Source: Stagonosporopsis chrysanthemi
Lineage: Eukaryota > Ascomycota > Dothideomycetes > Pleosporales > Didymellaceae
Assembly: GCA_022560025.1 (NCBI GenBank)
Contig: JAFISE010000062.1
Location: 113,342-177,341, forward strand
DNA: 64,000 nt
Direction of reading: 5' to 3'
Shown one piece after another: positions 54,157-64,000 of this stretch. The stretch's first letter is position 1. Each line of letters opens with the position of its first letter. The position numbers and the translations under genes are program-made. Below the pieces are notes generated by a model. That model ran no database searches. It saw only the letters and a program-made list of their open reading frames with translations, and was not told where the DNA came from.

Positions 54157-55980
54157 ATGCGCGGTGCCATTGTCTTCGGCGGGTCGTCGCACCCCAAGCT
54201 GGTCGACGGTGTCTGCGATCGGTTGGGCATGAAGCCTGGCTCTGCGACGCTGGGCAAGTTCAAGAATGGAGAGACGTCTGTCACGATCCGTATGGCTTAC
54301 TGGTCTGCTGCGTCTCTTTCGTTCTAATTGCTGGCAGACACCTCGATTCGAAACAAAGACGTGTTCATTATCCAAAGCGGCAGCGAGAAGTGCGTCTTCT
54401 AGTTTCCAGACCCTTGCACATGCTAATTGCATGTAGGATCAACGATTCTGTCATGGAACTGCTGATTATGATTTCTGCTTGTAAAGGTGGCTCTGCAAAG
54501 TCGGTCACAGGTACTAAATATCTTCTCGGCTGTGGTCTCAGACACTAATCGTGGAAAGCGGTCATGCCATACTTCCCTTACTCGCGCCAGTCGAAGAAGA
54601 AACAGCATCGCGGGGCTATTACAGCTCGCATGGTTGCAAACCTCCTACACATCGCCGGTGTTAATCATGTCATCACCGTCGACCTCCACGCCTCGCAAAT
54701 GCAGGGCTTTTTCAAGTGCCCAGTCGACAACCTCGTAGCTGAGCCCCTCCTCGCTCGCTGGGCACGGATGCACGTGCGGGACTGGAAGGAAGCTGTTGTG
54801 GTCAGCAAGAACCCTGGAGGCACCAAGCGAGTGACATCGCTGGCAGACGCCATGAAGCTTAGCTTTGGCATTGTCACAACGGACAGGCGAAGGGCAGGTG
54901 GGAGCCGGCCGTGGAACGAAAGTGCTATGTTTGACCAGCTGAGGCTCGATGGCCCTTCAGAGTCGCGCGAGGTGGAAGCTGCGCTCGACGCAGACGCGGA
55001 GCTCACCCCAATCAGCAAGACATTCTTCGATCCCAAGGCAGACGTCGGCAAGCCTAAAGCCAGGACAGGACGCACGCCATCGAATCCACTGTCACGACGA
55101 GCAAATGGAGTCTCTGGTGAGCATCCTCTTTCAAAGTCCATGCGGGCGAGCTCCATTGTCGAACCCGAGGCGCCTTTGGAGCCGGTGAGAACCGAAGCTT
55201 CAAATCAATCGGAAGAGGCAGATGGCGAGGCAAGTCAAGGCGAAGACGGACTCAATGCAGAGGAGGAAGAGTACACTGACGAGGTATGTTCGCCACGAAA
55301 CACCACAAATCAAATACTGACATGTGCAGCGTGCGCGAAATGTCATCCACGGACGCCTCGTACAAGGTCATATCGTCGATGACACACATCCCTCACCCTC
55401 CATGTCCGCAACATCACATACCAACTCCTGGCGCGCCCGCCCTCCATCCGAAGGCGAGAATGAAGACATACCTCCACACATGATGAACTCGTTCATGTCC
55501 ACAACCTCCTCAAGGAGGGAAAACCTTGACAACGAGCACGGCCACGCTCTTGGTGGAACATATGATGCGGCAGCCTCATCAGAAGACGAAGAGGAGGACC
55601 TCCAGAACCCCGAGATCGAGACAATGGTCACCCTTGTCGGCAACGTCAAGGACAGACCAGTCTTCATCGTCGACGACATGATGGACAAATCCGCGTCGTG
55701 GATCGCCGCAGCCGAGACTGTAGTCAAGCGCGGTGGCGCCAGGAAGGTATACTGCATGGCCACTCACGGTCTCTTCGGCGGTGACTGCCTCGAGGAGATG
55801 TACAACTGCGAGTGCATCGAGAAAATTATTATCACGAACGCGTTTCCCATCCCGGAGCACAAGAGGGAACAGGCCGGCGATAAGCTGGTCATCCTTAACG
55901 TCGACAACCTGCTCGCTGAATCCATCCGGAGGAACCACCACGGAGAGAGCATGTCGCAGCTGTTCATGCATTACGACTAG
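54157..55980 (+). CDS. PRS5: Ribose-phosphate pyrophosphokinase, PRS5 type with long insert
   Basis: Five exons: 54157-54289, 54338-54389, 54437-54510, 54559-55283, 55330-55980 (introns 46-48 nt), giving 544 aa, against about 320 for a plain PRPP synthetase. It makes PRPP from ribose 5-phosphate and ATP for nucleotide, His and Trp synthesis. Blocks: MRGAIVFGGSSHPKLVDG, KFKNGETSVTI, DVFIIQSGSEK, AVMPYFPYSRQSKKKQHRGA, the signature VDLHASQMQGFF, and the ribose-5-phosphate loop VFIVDDMMDKSASW. Between the kinase halves (about residues 210-410) lies a polar, acidic, Ser-rich insert carrying intron 4, as in yeast Prs5. The start was set at MRGAIVF; an in-frame ATG at 54073 would add 28 basic residues. 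Confidence 0.92.
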
Positions 55981-56635
55981 ACGGCTCGAATGTGCTCAGG
56001 CACACAGCAAACATCAAAAGTCTGAGATCTTGGCATTTGCACTCTCATTATGGTGTGGCGTTGGGTAGGGGTATGAGTGCTGTAGACAGGCAACACGATG
56101 CACGGTCCGTGCAATATGTGAAGGTCTGAACAGTCCGCGAATAGGCGGACGTACGCATGTGCTCAGCAAGGACATACTGACACATACGATACAATGATAC
56201 CATTTTCCTGTCCTTGTTCGAACGCCTGTCGTTGTTGTATGGCTGTTGCGTGTACAAGATCCCCTTAGTCGATTGAAGTTTCCCAGTGATGGTACAATGT
56301 GTTTTACTCATGAGCAGGAGCATTCAACTAGTGACGCTGCGCCCGAGGCTTATCGCGGGCCTTGTACGCGCTCGTCTGCACGCTTTGCTTACAGCGTGCC
56401 GTATGGCTTGGTAGAAGAGACTGTGGGCTGAACGAATCCTAAGAGACAGACGTAAGATGACCGTAAGACGATGTCGCGAACGGCGTTTCATGCAAGACGT
56501 CGTGACTGTAGCCACAGCCCATAGATACAGCCCATAGATACAGCCCATAGATACAGCCCATAGATACAGCCCATAGATATGTGTATACACAGCATTCACA
56601 ATAGTTTGTCAGCAGAACACCCCCGCTTAGATGCC
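55981..56635. other. Intergenic between convergent PRS5 and AVL9
   Basis: 655 bp, no gene. It contains the 13-bp tandem repeat at 56515-56579. Confidence 0.55.
56515..56579. repeat. 13-bp tandem repeat, 5 copies
   Basis: Five uninterrupted identical copies of CAGCCCATAGATA, about 55 bp beyond the AVL9 stop codon. Confidence 0.95.
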
Positions 56636-59112
56636 TCAATCCGCCCTCCACGCATTCCTCTCCTGCTCCGCAACCTCGGCATCAAAAAACACGCTTCCGC
56701 TATTCCTCCTCTCCCCGTCCGTCGTCTCGTCATAGCTCGCTATGCGCTTGTGTCCCATACCCGTGCTGCCACTCGAACTGTGCAGCGTCGAGCCATCCAA
56801 ACTGGCGCCTTTGTCCCGCTTGAACCCTTCTGCTCGCTTCAGATCGCCGGGCAGAGGGTCTGCGCTGGGCGTGGGCGAGGCGGCGGGTGTTTGCGTTGCG
56901 GAGGCGCTGCGGGCGCCCCAGCCTTTGCGCTTCTCGCTGGCCCAGGAGCCCCAGGAGGAGAAGTAGGCGCCGGCGCTGGCGCGAGCGTTGCTGAGGTCTG
57001 GTGCTTGTGATTTCCCTATCGACGGTTTAGCAATGTTGCGGTGTGGTGTCATGGCGGTCGACCTACACTTGGTGGCTGGCTCAGGCACCTTGCCCTCTTT
57101 TTCTTGCTGCAGCCGCAGTTCCTCAGCTGCTACTCTTTGCTCTTCCTGCCGTTCTCTCTGGGCTTTGCGCATGGCTTCTATATCTGCCCATAGCTTGTTG
57201 TATGCCGTCGAAACCTTTGCCTGACCAGCCGCGACCCTTTCACCAATGACCTCTCTTGACTTCTCGAGTCGCTCGTCGAGATGTAGCTCTGCTACTTGCC
57301 TATGCGCCACGCTAGAATCAGCACACAGATGCCCATCGTCACAACCTGGAAAGTGGTGTTGGAGAAGAGCCTGGGACTCTTAGTTGCGAGGAGAAACAAC
57401 GGAAAGCTGTGACTTACGCTGCTAGTCTTCTCTGCACGTCTTCGACCGACAAGCCCCCTGAGCAAGGGTGTTTGGGATCGATGATATCGAACAGATGTGA
57501 GTCGGTAAATTTGTTCCAGATCCGGAAATTTTCGGTTTGCATCCACGTCTGCACCCATTCATTGGAGAATTCGCTCGCTGGATCGCCGTGGACTTCTGGC
57601 ATCAAAGGTTCACTACTTGGATGCTTTTCCATGTACAGCTTGTACTTGACTGAGCTGAGCATGGCGAGGAGGTATTCTTCAAACTGCATTCGAATAAATT
57701 CCTCACTCCCCGTGTATCCGTGGTCTTTGGGCCGAGCTGGATTTGTTTCGTCCCAAGTGTCGTTCACCGTCTGCGTCAAGAAGTCTATCCATCGTCGGTC
57801 TGGCGTCGAGAGAACTGACGCCTGCCGCAGCGAGGCCGAGGTTATGTTAACGGTGTGGTCGTCAAGGTTGATGAGTACGTCGCTATAACGATCTTTCTGC
57901 TGCAGCAACAGCGAGTTTGTTGATCCAACAATATACGATTTTGTGTTTGCATCAGCGAGCATATCCAACTGCTGTAGCGGCGTGTAGGGGCCGAAGAGGG
58001 AGCCCTTGCCGAAAAGTTGGAGAGGAAGGCCCATATATGCAAGCACTGGAGTGGTAAGTGCTGTACTCTATGGACTGGATTCGTAGGCTTACAAGATGAA
58101 CGCTCAGATGTTTTGAGACTTGTAGGCATTACAATCTTCTCTTCAGCCGAGTTGAAAGTAGGATCTGCCGAGTCCTGCAGGTGGCGCATAAGGCCGGGTA
58201 TCAAAGAAATAAGGGCAAATTGCATCATGCATAAACGTTCGCAATGTGAGCCAAAGAAAAGGACCTGTGTGTTGTCAGCCATATCCCTGGCCAGACCACA
58301 ATAAGACTGCTTGAAAGGACACCCTCGTAAAGTTTACTACGTACTTTGCGTTGAAGTAGAGCGCACTTGAACAGCACAAGGGTCTGCCACTTGAACTCAT
58401 GTATGAGCTCGCGGAGCGATATGCCAAAGTAGTGTTCGGCCTGGCCCTCTTGGTTCTCCAATAATCGGGGGAGGCTTTCATGGAATCTCTGCAGTATCTC
58501 GACATCCGTAAAATCTCTACACAGACATCAGCCAGTGTCCACTTTCTCACCAATCGTTGTACAGAGCAGCTTGTGGTCTCTGCATGACGTACCTCTGCGC
58601 AAACCATGCTGCCGTGACTACACCAAGTTGTGCCTTTATTGCGCCAAAATGCTGCGGGCTGTCGGTCACAACCACCACTGCCTTCTGTACCGTGCTCCTT
58701 GTGACTTCGGCAGGTCGATCGATCAGTTCGCTTGCTGGAAGCTGGCGTGTACACGATATACCGAAGAGGCTAGTAGCGGCATGAGAAGATGTAGCGGAGC
58801 GTCGAAGGGTAAAGTAGGAGTAGTCTTCTGTGGAGCTGCACAAAGTCATTCCTCTGTTCGTGCGAGCATGTGAACGCAATGTTCGAAGCAGGCGCTCCTG
58901 CTTGTTGCAAAATTGGCTGGTGATGTAGGTACTCACGCATGCGCACCATCACTCAAAGCCATGAACGGTAGCAACGGCCAGTCATGCTCGACTGCTGGGT
59001 CCTCGCCCTCGTCGATGCCGATCCAAGCTTCGACCTCAGGGCCCCTCGCGTGATGGAAGTCGATAATGCAGACAAGCGGGGCGAGCGCAGTCGAGGGGGA
59101 CATGGTCGCCAT
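56636..59112 (-). CDS. AVL9: Avl9, late secretory pathway DENN-related protein
   Basis: Main model, six exons: 59112-58937, 58835-58593, 58516-58345, 58264-58093, 58045-57418, 57299-56636; 684 aa. Avl9 acts in exocytic transport from the Golgi and belongs to the DENN-domain superfamily. Family blocks are LVCIIDFHHARGPEVEAWIG, LPFMALSDGAHASTEDYSYF across intron 1, LFGISCTRQLPASELIDRP, KAVVVVTDSPQHFG, VLFFGSHCERLCMMQFALIS, GLPLQLFGKGSLFGPYTPLQ and SYIVGSTNSLLLQQK. The last exon is a coiled coil (QVAELHLDERLEKSREVIGE) plus a disordered tail. The last intron is 118 nt (57417-57300), while an acceptor only 47 nt in (57371) opens a different in-frame end coding a membrane-like segment and a stop (489 aa); see findings. 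Introns 1-3 are 101, 76 and 80 nt. Confidence 0.9.
57292..57370 (-). other. AVL9: Possible alternative last exon of AVL9 (membrane-anchor isoform)
   Basis: Using acceptor GTCCCAG at 57371 with the same donor (57417) gives a 47-nt intron and the in-frame end ALFSNTTFQ then VVTMGICVLILAWRIGK before TAG at 57292. The 14-residue run VVTMGICVLILAWR is hydrophobic and capped by basic residues, so this isoform would end in a possible tail anchor in place of the coiled coil. Confidence 0.4.
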
Positions 59113-59817
59113 ATCGCAGGCATTCGAGGTATCTGGGAGCTGGACTAGGTCGAGTCGAAGCCATGCGTCAGGCTCAAAAGTGCGGGACGCGGAGGTGTTG
59201 GCGGTGACGATGGATCATCAGCCTTATGAGCCTAAACCACTTTGAGGCGCCTCGGCAAGCTCAAAGCGTGACGGACCGTCGACCATGGCATACACCGCCG
59301 GTTAGTGGTCTGGGATACGAAACATGTGCCGCATAGTTTTGCAGATCGTGATTGGAGGCTGGAGTATCATCAGTGAGAGGTTATGGTTGGACAGTCTAGG
59401 CTACTTTCGACCCAGACATCAGGATAGTGCAGACACCCAACCGCCCAGGGGAGTCGATGAAGATAAAGGATTTTTTGAGTCGTAATTTATGCTTCTATTC
59501 CTCAGGATTGAACATAACATCGATGCAGAGACAATGCCTGCCTGCCGCGAACTGCCACTTCACCATGATCAATCGCTCATGCCTATCGACACGTCTGTGT
59601 ACCAAACTGTAATCCAAGAAACACCAAATCACCTCCCCTTCTACCGCGCTTGCGAGCACAATGACCCTGAATGAAGAATATTAGGAGAAAAGACTATAGA
59701 CTCGCCGGTGCAAGGCAAGTCGCAACACCAGACTCAAATGAAGTGGGCTCCTTCTTGAAGAAGTGGGTCATGTCAAACAAGCACGACGTTGGTTCAGCGA
59801 TTAATCCCCCGGGTATC
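59113..59817. other. AVL9 promoter / HOG1 3' flank
   Basis: 705 bp between two minus-strand genes. No supported gene or repeat. Confidence 0.5.
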
Positions 59818-61283
59818 TTAGCTGCCGTTCTGATCGTCCTGTGCGGCGGCATCGACGTTGTGGTAGTCAAGGATTTCCGAGTACCTGCGAATGTCAGTGT
59901 CGGCTTGCGCCGTAAAGTCTACCCAAAGACTTACATCATGATCTTCCAGGTGTCAACTGGGAGGTCAGCGTCGTTGAACGACCAATCAAACTTCTCCTCC
60001 GCACTCGGCTCATCGGTAGGGTCGTGGTAGGGGGCGAGGTATGGGTGAGCAAGGGCCTCTGTCGCCTTGACACGTTTTCTTGGGTCAAAGACCAGCATGC
60101 TCTCAAGCAGGTCAATGGCTGCAATCAATTAGCAAGATACTTGGGAAGCGTAGTGTGTATATGAGCTTACCCTCTGCTTCAGCGTTCCTGAACTTGTTGG
60201 CCAGAGGCTGGCGCTCGCGCTTGGGTAGCGACTGTACGAATCGCAGTGTCTGGCAGATGTCAGCTTGAGATTGTCAGATGGCCTCGCGGTCTATCTTACA
60301 TTTTCGCTGCAGATGGTCTGGATAACATCATCTGGAGGAGTGCCAAGGAGCTCTGTGATGATAGAGAACTGGTTGACGTGGTCCTTTCCGGGGAACAGTG
60401 GCTTGCCCTCGAGCATTTCCGCAAAGATGCAGCCTGCGCTCCAGATATCAACCTCGACATCATATTTTTGCCATGTGAGCATAATCTCTGGTGCACGGTA
60501 GTAGCGGGTGGAAACGTATCCAGTCATCTGGGGATCTTGTATACGGGCCAAGCCGAAATCGCAAATCTTCAAATCGCAGTTTTCGTTTACGAGGATGTTG
60601 CTGGGCTTCAAGTCACGGTGGACGACACCAGCGGAGTGGACATATTTCAGGCCACGCTTCAAAAGTCAGCGGGGTTTTTCAAAAGGCTGTGGTTCATCAC
60701 ATACAAGGATCTGGTAAAGGAAGTACTGGATGAACTGCTTCTCCAGCGGCCTGGAGGTGAGCAGGCGGTGGAGATCGGTGCCGAGCAGCTCGGTGACAAA
60801 GTAGCTGAGTAGGTCAGTAGACGCTCAGGAAGCAAGCTGATGGACGACTAACATGTCTTCCAATGGAGAGATGAAGATGTCGCTCAAACTGATAATCTGC
60901 ACTGCTGTCAGGATCTGTCAACCGTGGATTGTGGGGGTTTGTCCGTACGTTCTCGTGTCTCAGGTGCTTGAGCAGCTTCAACTCGCGGTAGGTGCGCTTC
61001 GAAAGTACGGGAGTGCTGAATGGCTTCATGATCTTCTTGATGGCCACGGCTTGGCTGGTCAGCTGGTCCTTGGCCGAGCTGCGGTTTTGGTGAGCATGTG
61101 GTGCATTTCAGGCTGGATCAGACATACCAGACGAGGCCAAAGGCTCCCATGCCCACAGGTTGCAGATCAGTGTATCTGCACGGTGTTAACTATGCCCAGC
61201 TGTGCAATGTGGGGGTAGCCGCCGCACCTGCTTGTAATCTCAAACGTCGTGCCGAAGATCTGGGCGCGCACGAATTCAGCCAT
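59818..61283 (-). CDS. HOG1: Hog1/p38-type stress MAP kinase
   Basis: Nine exons: 61283-61228, 61175-61128, 61078-60949, 60896-60853, 60804-60705, 60656-60300, 60249-60171, 60118-59935, 59884-59818; introns 48-52 nt; 354 aa, the normal Hog1 length. Start [20 protein letters not shown]. Kinase marks: glycine loop [20 protein letters not shown] (catalytic Lys), [16 protein letters not shown], and the activation loop [18 protein letters not shown] with the TGY phosphorylation motif that sets Hog1/p38 apart from TEY kinases. The acidic common-docking region is [12 protein letters not shown]. It transmits osmotic, oxidative and other stress signals from cytosol to nucleus. All catalytic residues look intact. 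Confidence 0.97.
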
Positions 61284-62388
61284 GGTGGAGTGCAGTCGAG
61301 TGGGTTCTGCGACAGGCGCAAGTAGGAGGGATTTCGGGGAGGCGAGGGTGGTGGTGGTGGTGGTGTGGGTGGAGGGTAGCGTCTAGCAGGTTTGTAGCGG
61401 ACGAGACCAAGACAGGGCTGCGTGCGTCTACTAGGTCGGTGGAATCTTCCGCGGAACACTCGACGGGACTTGTGTACGACTGCGAGGATGTGCGCCAGCA
61501 ACTCGAGAAGAAGTGTCTGGCAGAGCTGGATTTAGTACTGCTCAAGGTGGCGCAAAGGTGGGAGCCGCAAAGAACGCGCTCGGGAGGGCAAAACAACGCA
61601 GCCGAGCAGGGCAACACAAGGACGGATCGAGACCTGACGGGTGACAGAGTAGCGGGATGCGGATCACTGCCGGGTCAGGGGCGACGACGTACTTTAAGTA
61701 ACTGCGTACTGGGAACACTTGAGGGGCAGACAACGCGGTGTGCACCCATTGACACGGCCTGGCCTGCTGGCCTGCTGGCCTGCCCTGGCAGCGCGCACCG
61801 ACACCAACTACGTCATTAACAGCAATCAGAAAATTCCATGGAAAGCCGCCCAATCTGCGACAGCCTGATCCCAAGACACGGATGCCGCCCTGCAGCGCCA
61901 GCTCACGACGTGTAGCAACGATGCATCCGATATGGCACCCACTGAGAGGCTGCGAGATCCGGCCTGCGTCTTCTTGTTCGTGGAGCCTCCCCCACGTTGC
62001 TCACGGTCCAAGCCTGAATGCCCTCCGTTTCCATCAAATCACGATCTCGATATCTAGATCGGGTAGCTAGCGCAACAGTCGGCGACCAAGACCGCGATGA
62101 CCTGCGGTCCTTTTACGGTGCGCGTTTGCTTGCTGTTGACGCGTTTTGCTCGTCAAGATTGCAGCATGCGCAGATCCTGAGCAGACTTTGCGAGTCTGGC
62201 ACTTCTGTTCATGCAACGTCGCTCGAGCAATGGGGGAAAGAGCTGGAGCAATTCTCCCAGGTCCCGGAGTTGCCGAACACCGACGCTTGCGTACTGGACT
62301 ATACTAGTTGAGCGTTATTGGGTTTGTTCGCGAGGCAAGCTAAACAGGTATGGGCGCAGCACGACATGAGGGGGACAGTTTGGCATAA

Positions 62389-62478
62389 GCAGCTCCCTCG
62401 AAAATGCAGGAGACTCGTATATTCACATCCAGGGCAGCTCCCTCAAAAATGCAGGAGACTCGTATATTCACATCCAGG
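62389..62478. repeat. 45-bp direct tandem duplication
   Basis: Two adjacent 45-bp copies starting GCAGCTCCCTC(G/A)AAAATGC and differing at one base; the start of a third, degenerate copy follows at 62479. Each copy carries TCGTATATTCACATCCAGG. Confidence 0.92.
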
Positions 62479-62915
62479 GCACCTCGCTGACACATGTGGT
62501 GCGAATCACGATTCATTCCTGATCAAAGTCGACTGACTCAAAAGTGAGTGCGTGCGGCACATGATAGAGGTCGTCCAAACATTATGTACCTACTGATAAC
62601 CGCTGAACGCCATCGACCAGTATCTAGCCTAATGACAACGAAAAGGTCTTTTCCATCGATGAAACAGCTGACATGAGTCGGGAGGGAGACGTGCGAGCTG
62701 CATCGTCTGCATGAGCGACGTCTGAGCTGGTCTGTAACAGATGTATTGTGTCGCAAGAGCGTTACTTGTTGCTTGGTGCAGGGCCTCGTGTTGGCCAAGG
62801 TTGCGCTTGACGACCGTGCAGTATCGCGGGAGAGCAGCGTCCGGAGATCAACAACGTGGCAAAGACAGATGACAGATCTGGGGGACGCACAAAAGGCTGG
62901 ACGGTGGAGGCCCTG

Positions 62916-62955
62916 GAGGGTTCGCGAGGGTTTGCGAGGGTTTGCGAGGGTTTGT
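62916..62955. repeat. 10-bp tandem repeat, 4 copies
   Basis: Four copies of GAGGGTTTGC with single-base variants in the first and last (GAGGGTTCGC and GAGGGTTTGT). The core GGGTTT recalls telomere-like sequence, but the unit length is 10, not 6. Confidence 0.85.
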
Positions 62956-63390
62956 GCATGCAGTGCGCCGTGTCGCCCTAGAGTGGATAGCCGTGAGTTG
63001 CATGCAGACTGTGTGCATGATGCCATAGGTGGAAGTGCATGCTCGTTGTGAAGGACAGCAGACCCTGAAGATCGTCCAACTATGTGGGTAATGCCGTGGT
63101 GGTTGCGCACAAAGTGTGCGGCAGTAGGCGTACCTGGAGATGCTATTCAAGGCAATTGAGTTCTGGTGCTGTGGGCACAGTTGTCCAGCGAGGGCTCCCC
63201 TGACACGCGATTGGAGAGCGGGCGTGTTTGAAAGCGGCGCACGGTGAAGCTGCTGCAGCCCTTTAATTAGACGCAGGCCAGATGCGGCGGCCGAGCGCTC
63301 GACGCCGTCCCAGAAGACGCGCGAGTGCTTGCTTTTGCAGACGGGCGACATGTCGCAGACTCTCGCCCGGGCTGCAGGGCAAGGATGGAC

Positions 63391-63457
63391 TGATCTGATC
63401 TGATCTGATCTGATTGATCTGATCTGGTCTGGTCTGGTCTGGTCTGATCTGATCTGA
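63391..63457. repeat. Pentanucleotide microsatellite (TGATC / TGGTC)
   Basis: A run of 5-bp units: TGATC copies with one partial unit, then four TGGTC units, then TGATC again. The block of TGGTC inside TGATC suggests a point change that then spread by slippage. Confidence 0.9.
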
Positions 63458-63842
63458 GGCCGGTGCCGTCAAAGAGGCTCGGTGCCTGTGCAGCTGGGCG
63501 GCCACTCTGTGCTATGTAGTAGCGGCATGGCGAGGGTCGCCAGCAGCTCGCAGAGGCTCCCAGCAACCGGGGCACAGGCACAGACTCGCGGCTGTCGCAG
63601 CAGGCCAGGGTGCGCGCGCCGGGGGCGTTGCGTCTGCACTCTGCAGCGTGGCCAGCAGTGCGAAACGCGGGCAGCTGTGAGGGCCTGGGGCCTGGGGCCT
63701 GGGGGCTGGAGACTGGCGACGGGCGACGGGCGACGGTCGTTCAAGGCGCCTCGCGAGCGGGCGCGCAGTCCGAGTCTCCCTCGCAGCGCGGCAGGCCCAC
63801 GGGCCAATGGCCGGCGTGCACTGGGCTGGCGAGCCTCCACCC

Positions 63843-63960
63843 AGCGCAGCGCAGCGCAGCGCAGCGCAGCGCAGCACCCCCAGGGCCAGCGCCAGCGCCA
63901 GCGCCAGCTCCAGCTCCAGCTCCCACGCACCACCGCACCGCACCGCACCGCACCGCACCC
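63843..63960. repeat. Adjacent GC-rich short tandem repeats
   Basis: Three runs in a row: about seven copies of GCGCA (63843-63875), CCAGCG/CCAGCT hexamers (about 63885-63921), and CCGCA pentamers (about 63932-63959). Confidence 0.85.
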
Positions 63961-64000
63961 TCGACAACGCCCGCCGCCTGCACCCGCACTGCGAGCCTCC

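Larger units (their letters stand above)
61284..64000. other. Gene-free stretch: HOG1 promoter and repeat-rich end
   Basis: 2.7 kb without a supported gene. It holds a (GGT)n run near 61341-61364, the 45-bp duplication, a 10-bp repeat, a TGATC/TGGTC microsatellite and GC-rich short repeats up to the window end. The last 500 bp may be the GC-rich leader or promoter of a gene beyond the window. Confidence 0.5.

Noticed and set aside
62916..62955. Telomere-like GGGTTT repeats
   Set aside because: The unit is 10 bp (GAGGGTTTGC), not TTAGGG; there are only four copies and they are internal, so a telomere is not supported.
62538..63351. Minus-strand ORFs of 167-190 aa near the window end
   Set aside because: They translate the 10-bp repeat into NPRKPSQTLANP-like runs and have no domain or gene structure.
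63391..63457. TGATC array considered as a CRISPR-like or binding-site array
   Set aside because: The units are 5 bp and contiguous with no spacers; it is an ordinary microsatellite.

Overview
The window is nuclear DNA of a filamentous ascomycete (Pezizomycotina, probably a Dothideomycete; the class is an inference from overall gene content). The support is compact genes with many introns of about 45-60 nt with GT(A/G)(A/T)G-type donors, a quinate-catabolism gene group of the Aspergillus/Neurospora type, and clear fungal orthologues such as a TGY-type Hog1 MAP kinase, Avl9, Tms1, Rrg7 and RTA1. There is one tRNA gene. No intact transposon, CRISPR array, rRNA or organellar sequence is visible. 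Exon boundaries below were placed by eye from splice signals and reading frame; every finished model sums to a whole number of codons.

Layout. 0-4 kb: tRNA-Arg(CCT), an 18-bp E-box palindrome, and a single-pass membrane protein. 4.1-9.0 kb: a quinate/shikimate catabolic group: qutE (-) and qutG (+) divergent, then qutC (+) convergent with an SDR dehydrogenase (-). 9.7-18.6 kb: cullin-1 (-), a cupin protein (+), an SRF1-like four-pass membrane protein (-), a mitochondrial K+/H+ exchange-related protein (+) and a coiled-coil protein (-). 19.3-29.6 kb: a 5'-less gene remnant, an MFS transporter (-) divergent from the serinc-family TMS1 (+), MED21 (-) divergent from RRG7 (+), and two lineage-restricted hypothetical genes. 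29.6-37.7 kb: a gene-poor tract with one isolated bZIP factor. 37.7-47.2 kb: an RTA1 protein, a transcription-factor-like protein with no zinc cluster, a large hypothetical protein and a calpain-type protease, all on the minus strand. 47.2-54.1 kb: gene-poor, with one 54-aa cysteine-rich protein. 54.2-61.3 kb: PRS5 (+), AVL9 (-) and HOG1 (-). 61.3-64 kb: no gene, with simple repeats and strongly biased sequence at the end.

How genes fit together. QutE (3-dehydroquinase) and QutC (3-dehydroshikimate dehydratase) are consecutive steps from dehydroquinate to protocatechuate. QutG is the inositol-monophosphatase-like protein that travels with them, and the SDR next to QutC is a candidate missing dehydrogenase. 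The remaining genes are mostly unrelated housekeeping or signalling genes.

The best leads for a second look are: an in-frame alternative last exon that would give Avl9 a C-terminal membrane segment; two long collinear ORFs interrupted by a single in-frame TAG followed by CAR; a GC-AG intron in the MFS gene; a 54-aa Cys/His protein; and the qut group with an SDR in place of the usual dehydrogenase, permease and regulators. None of these amounts to a clearly new system.
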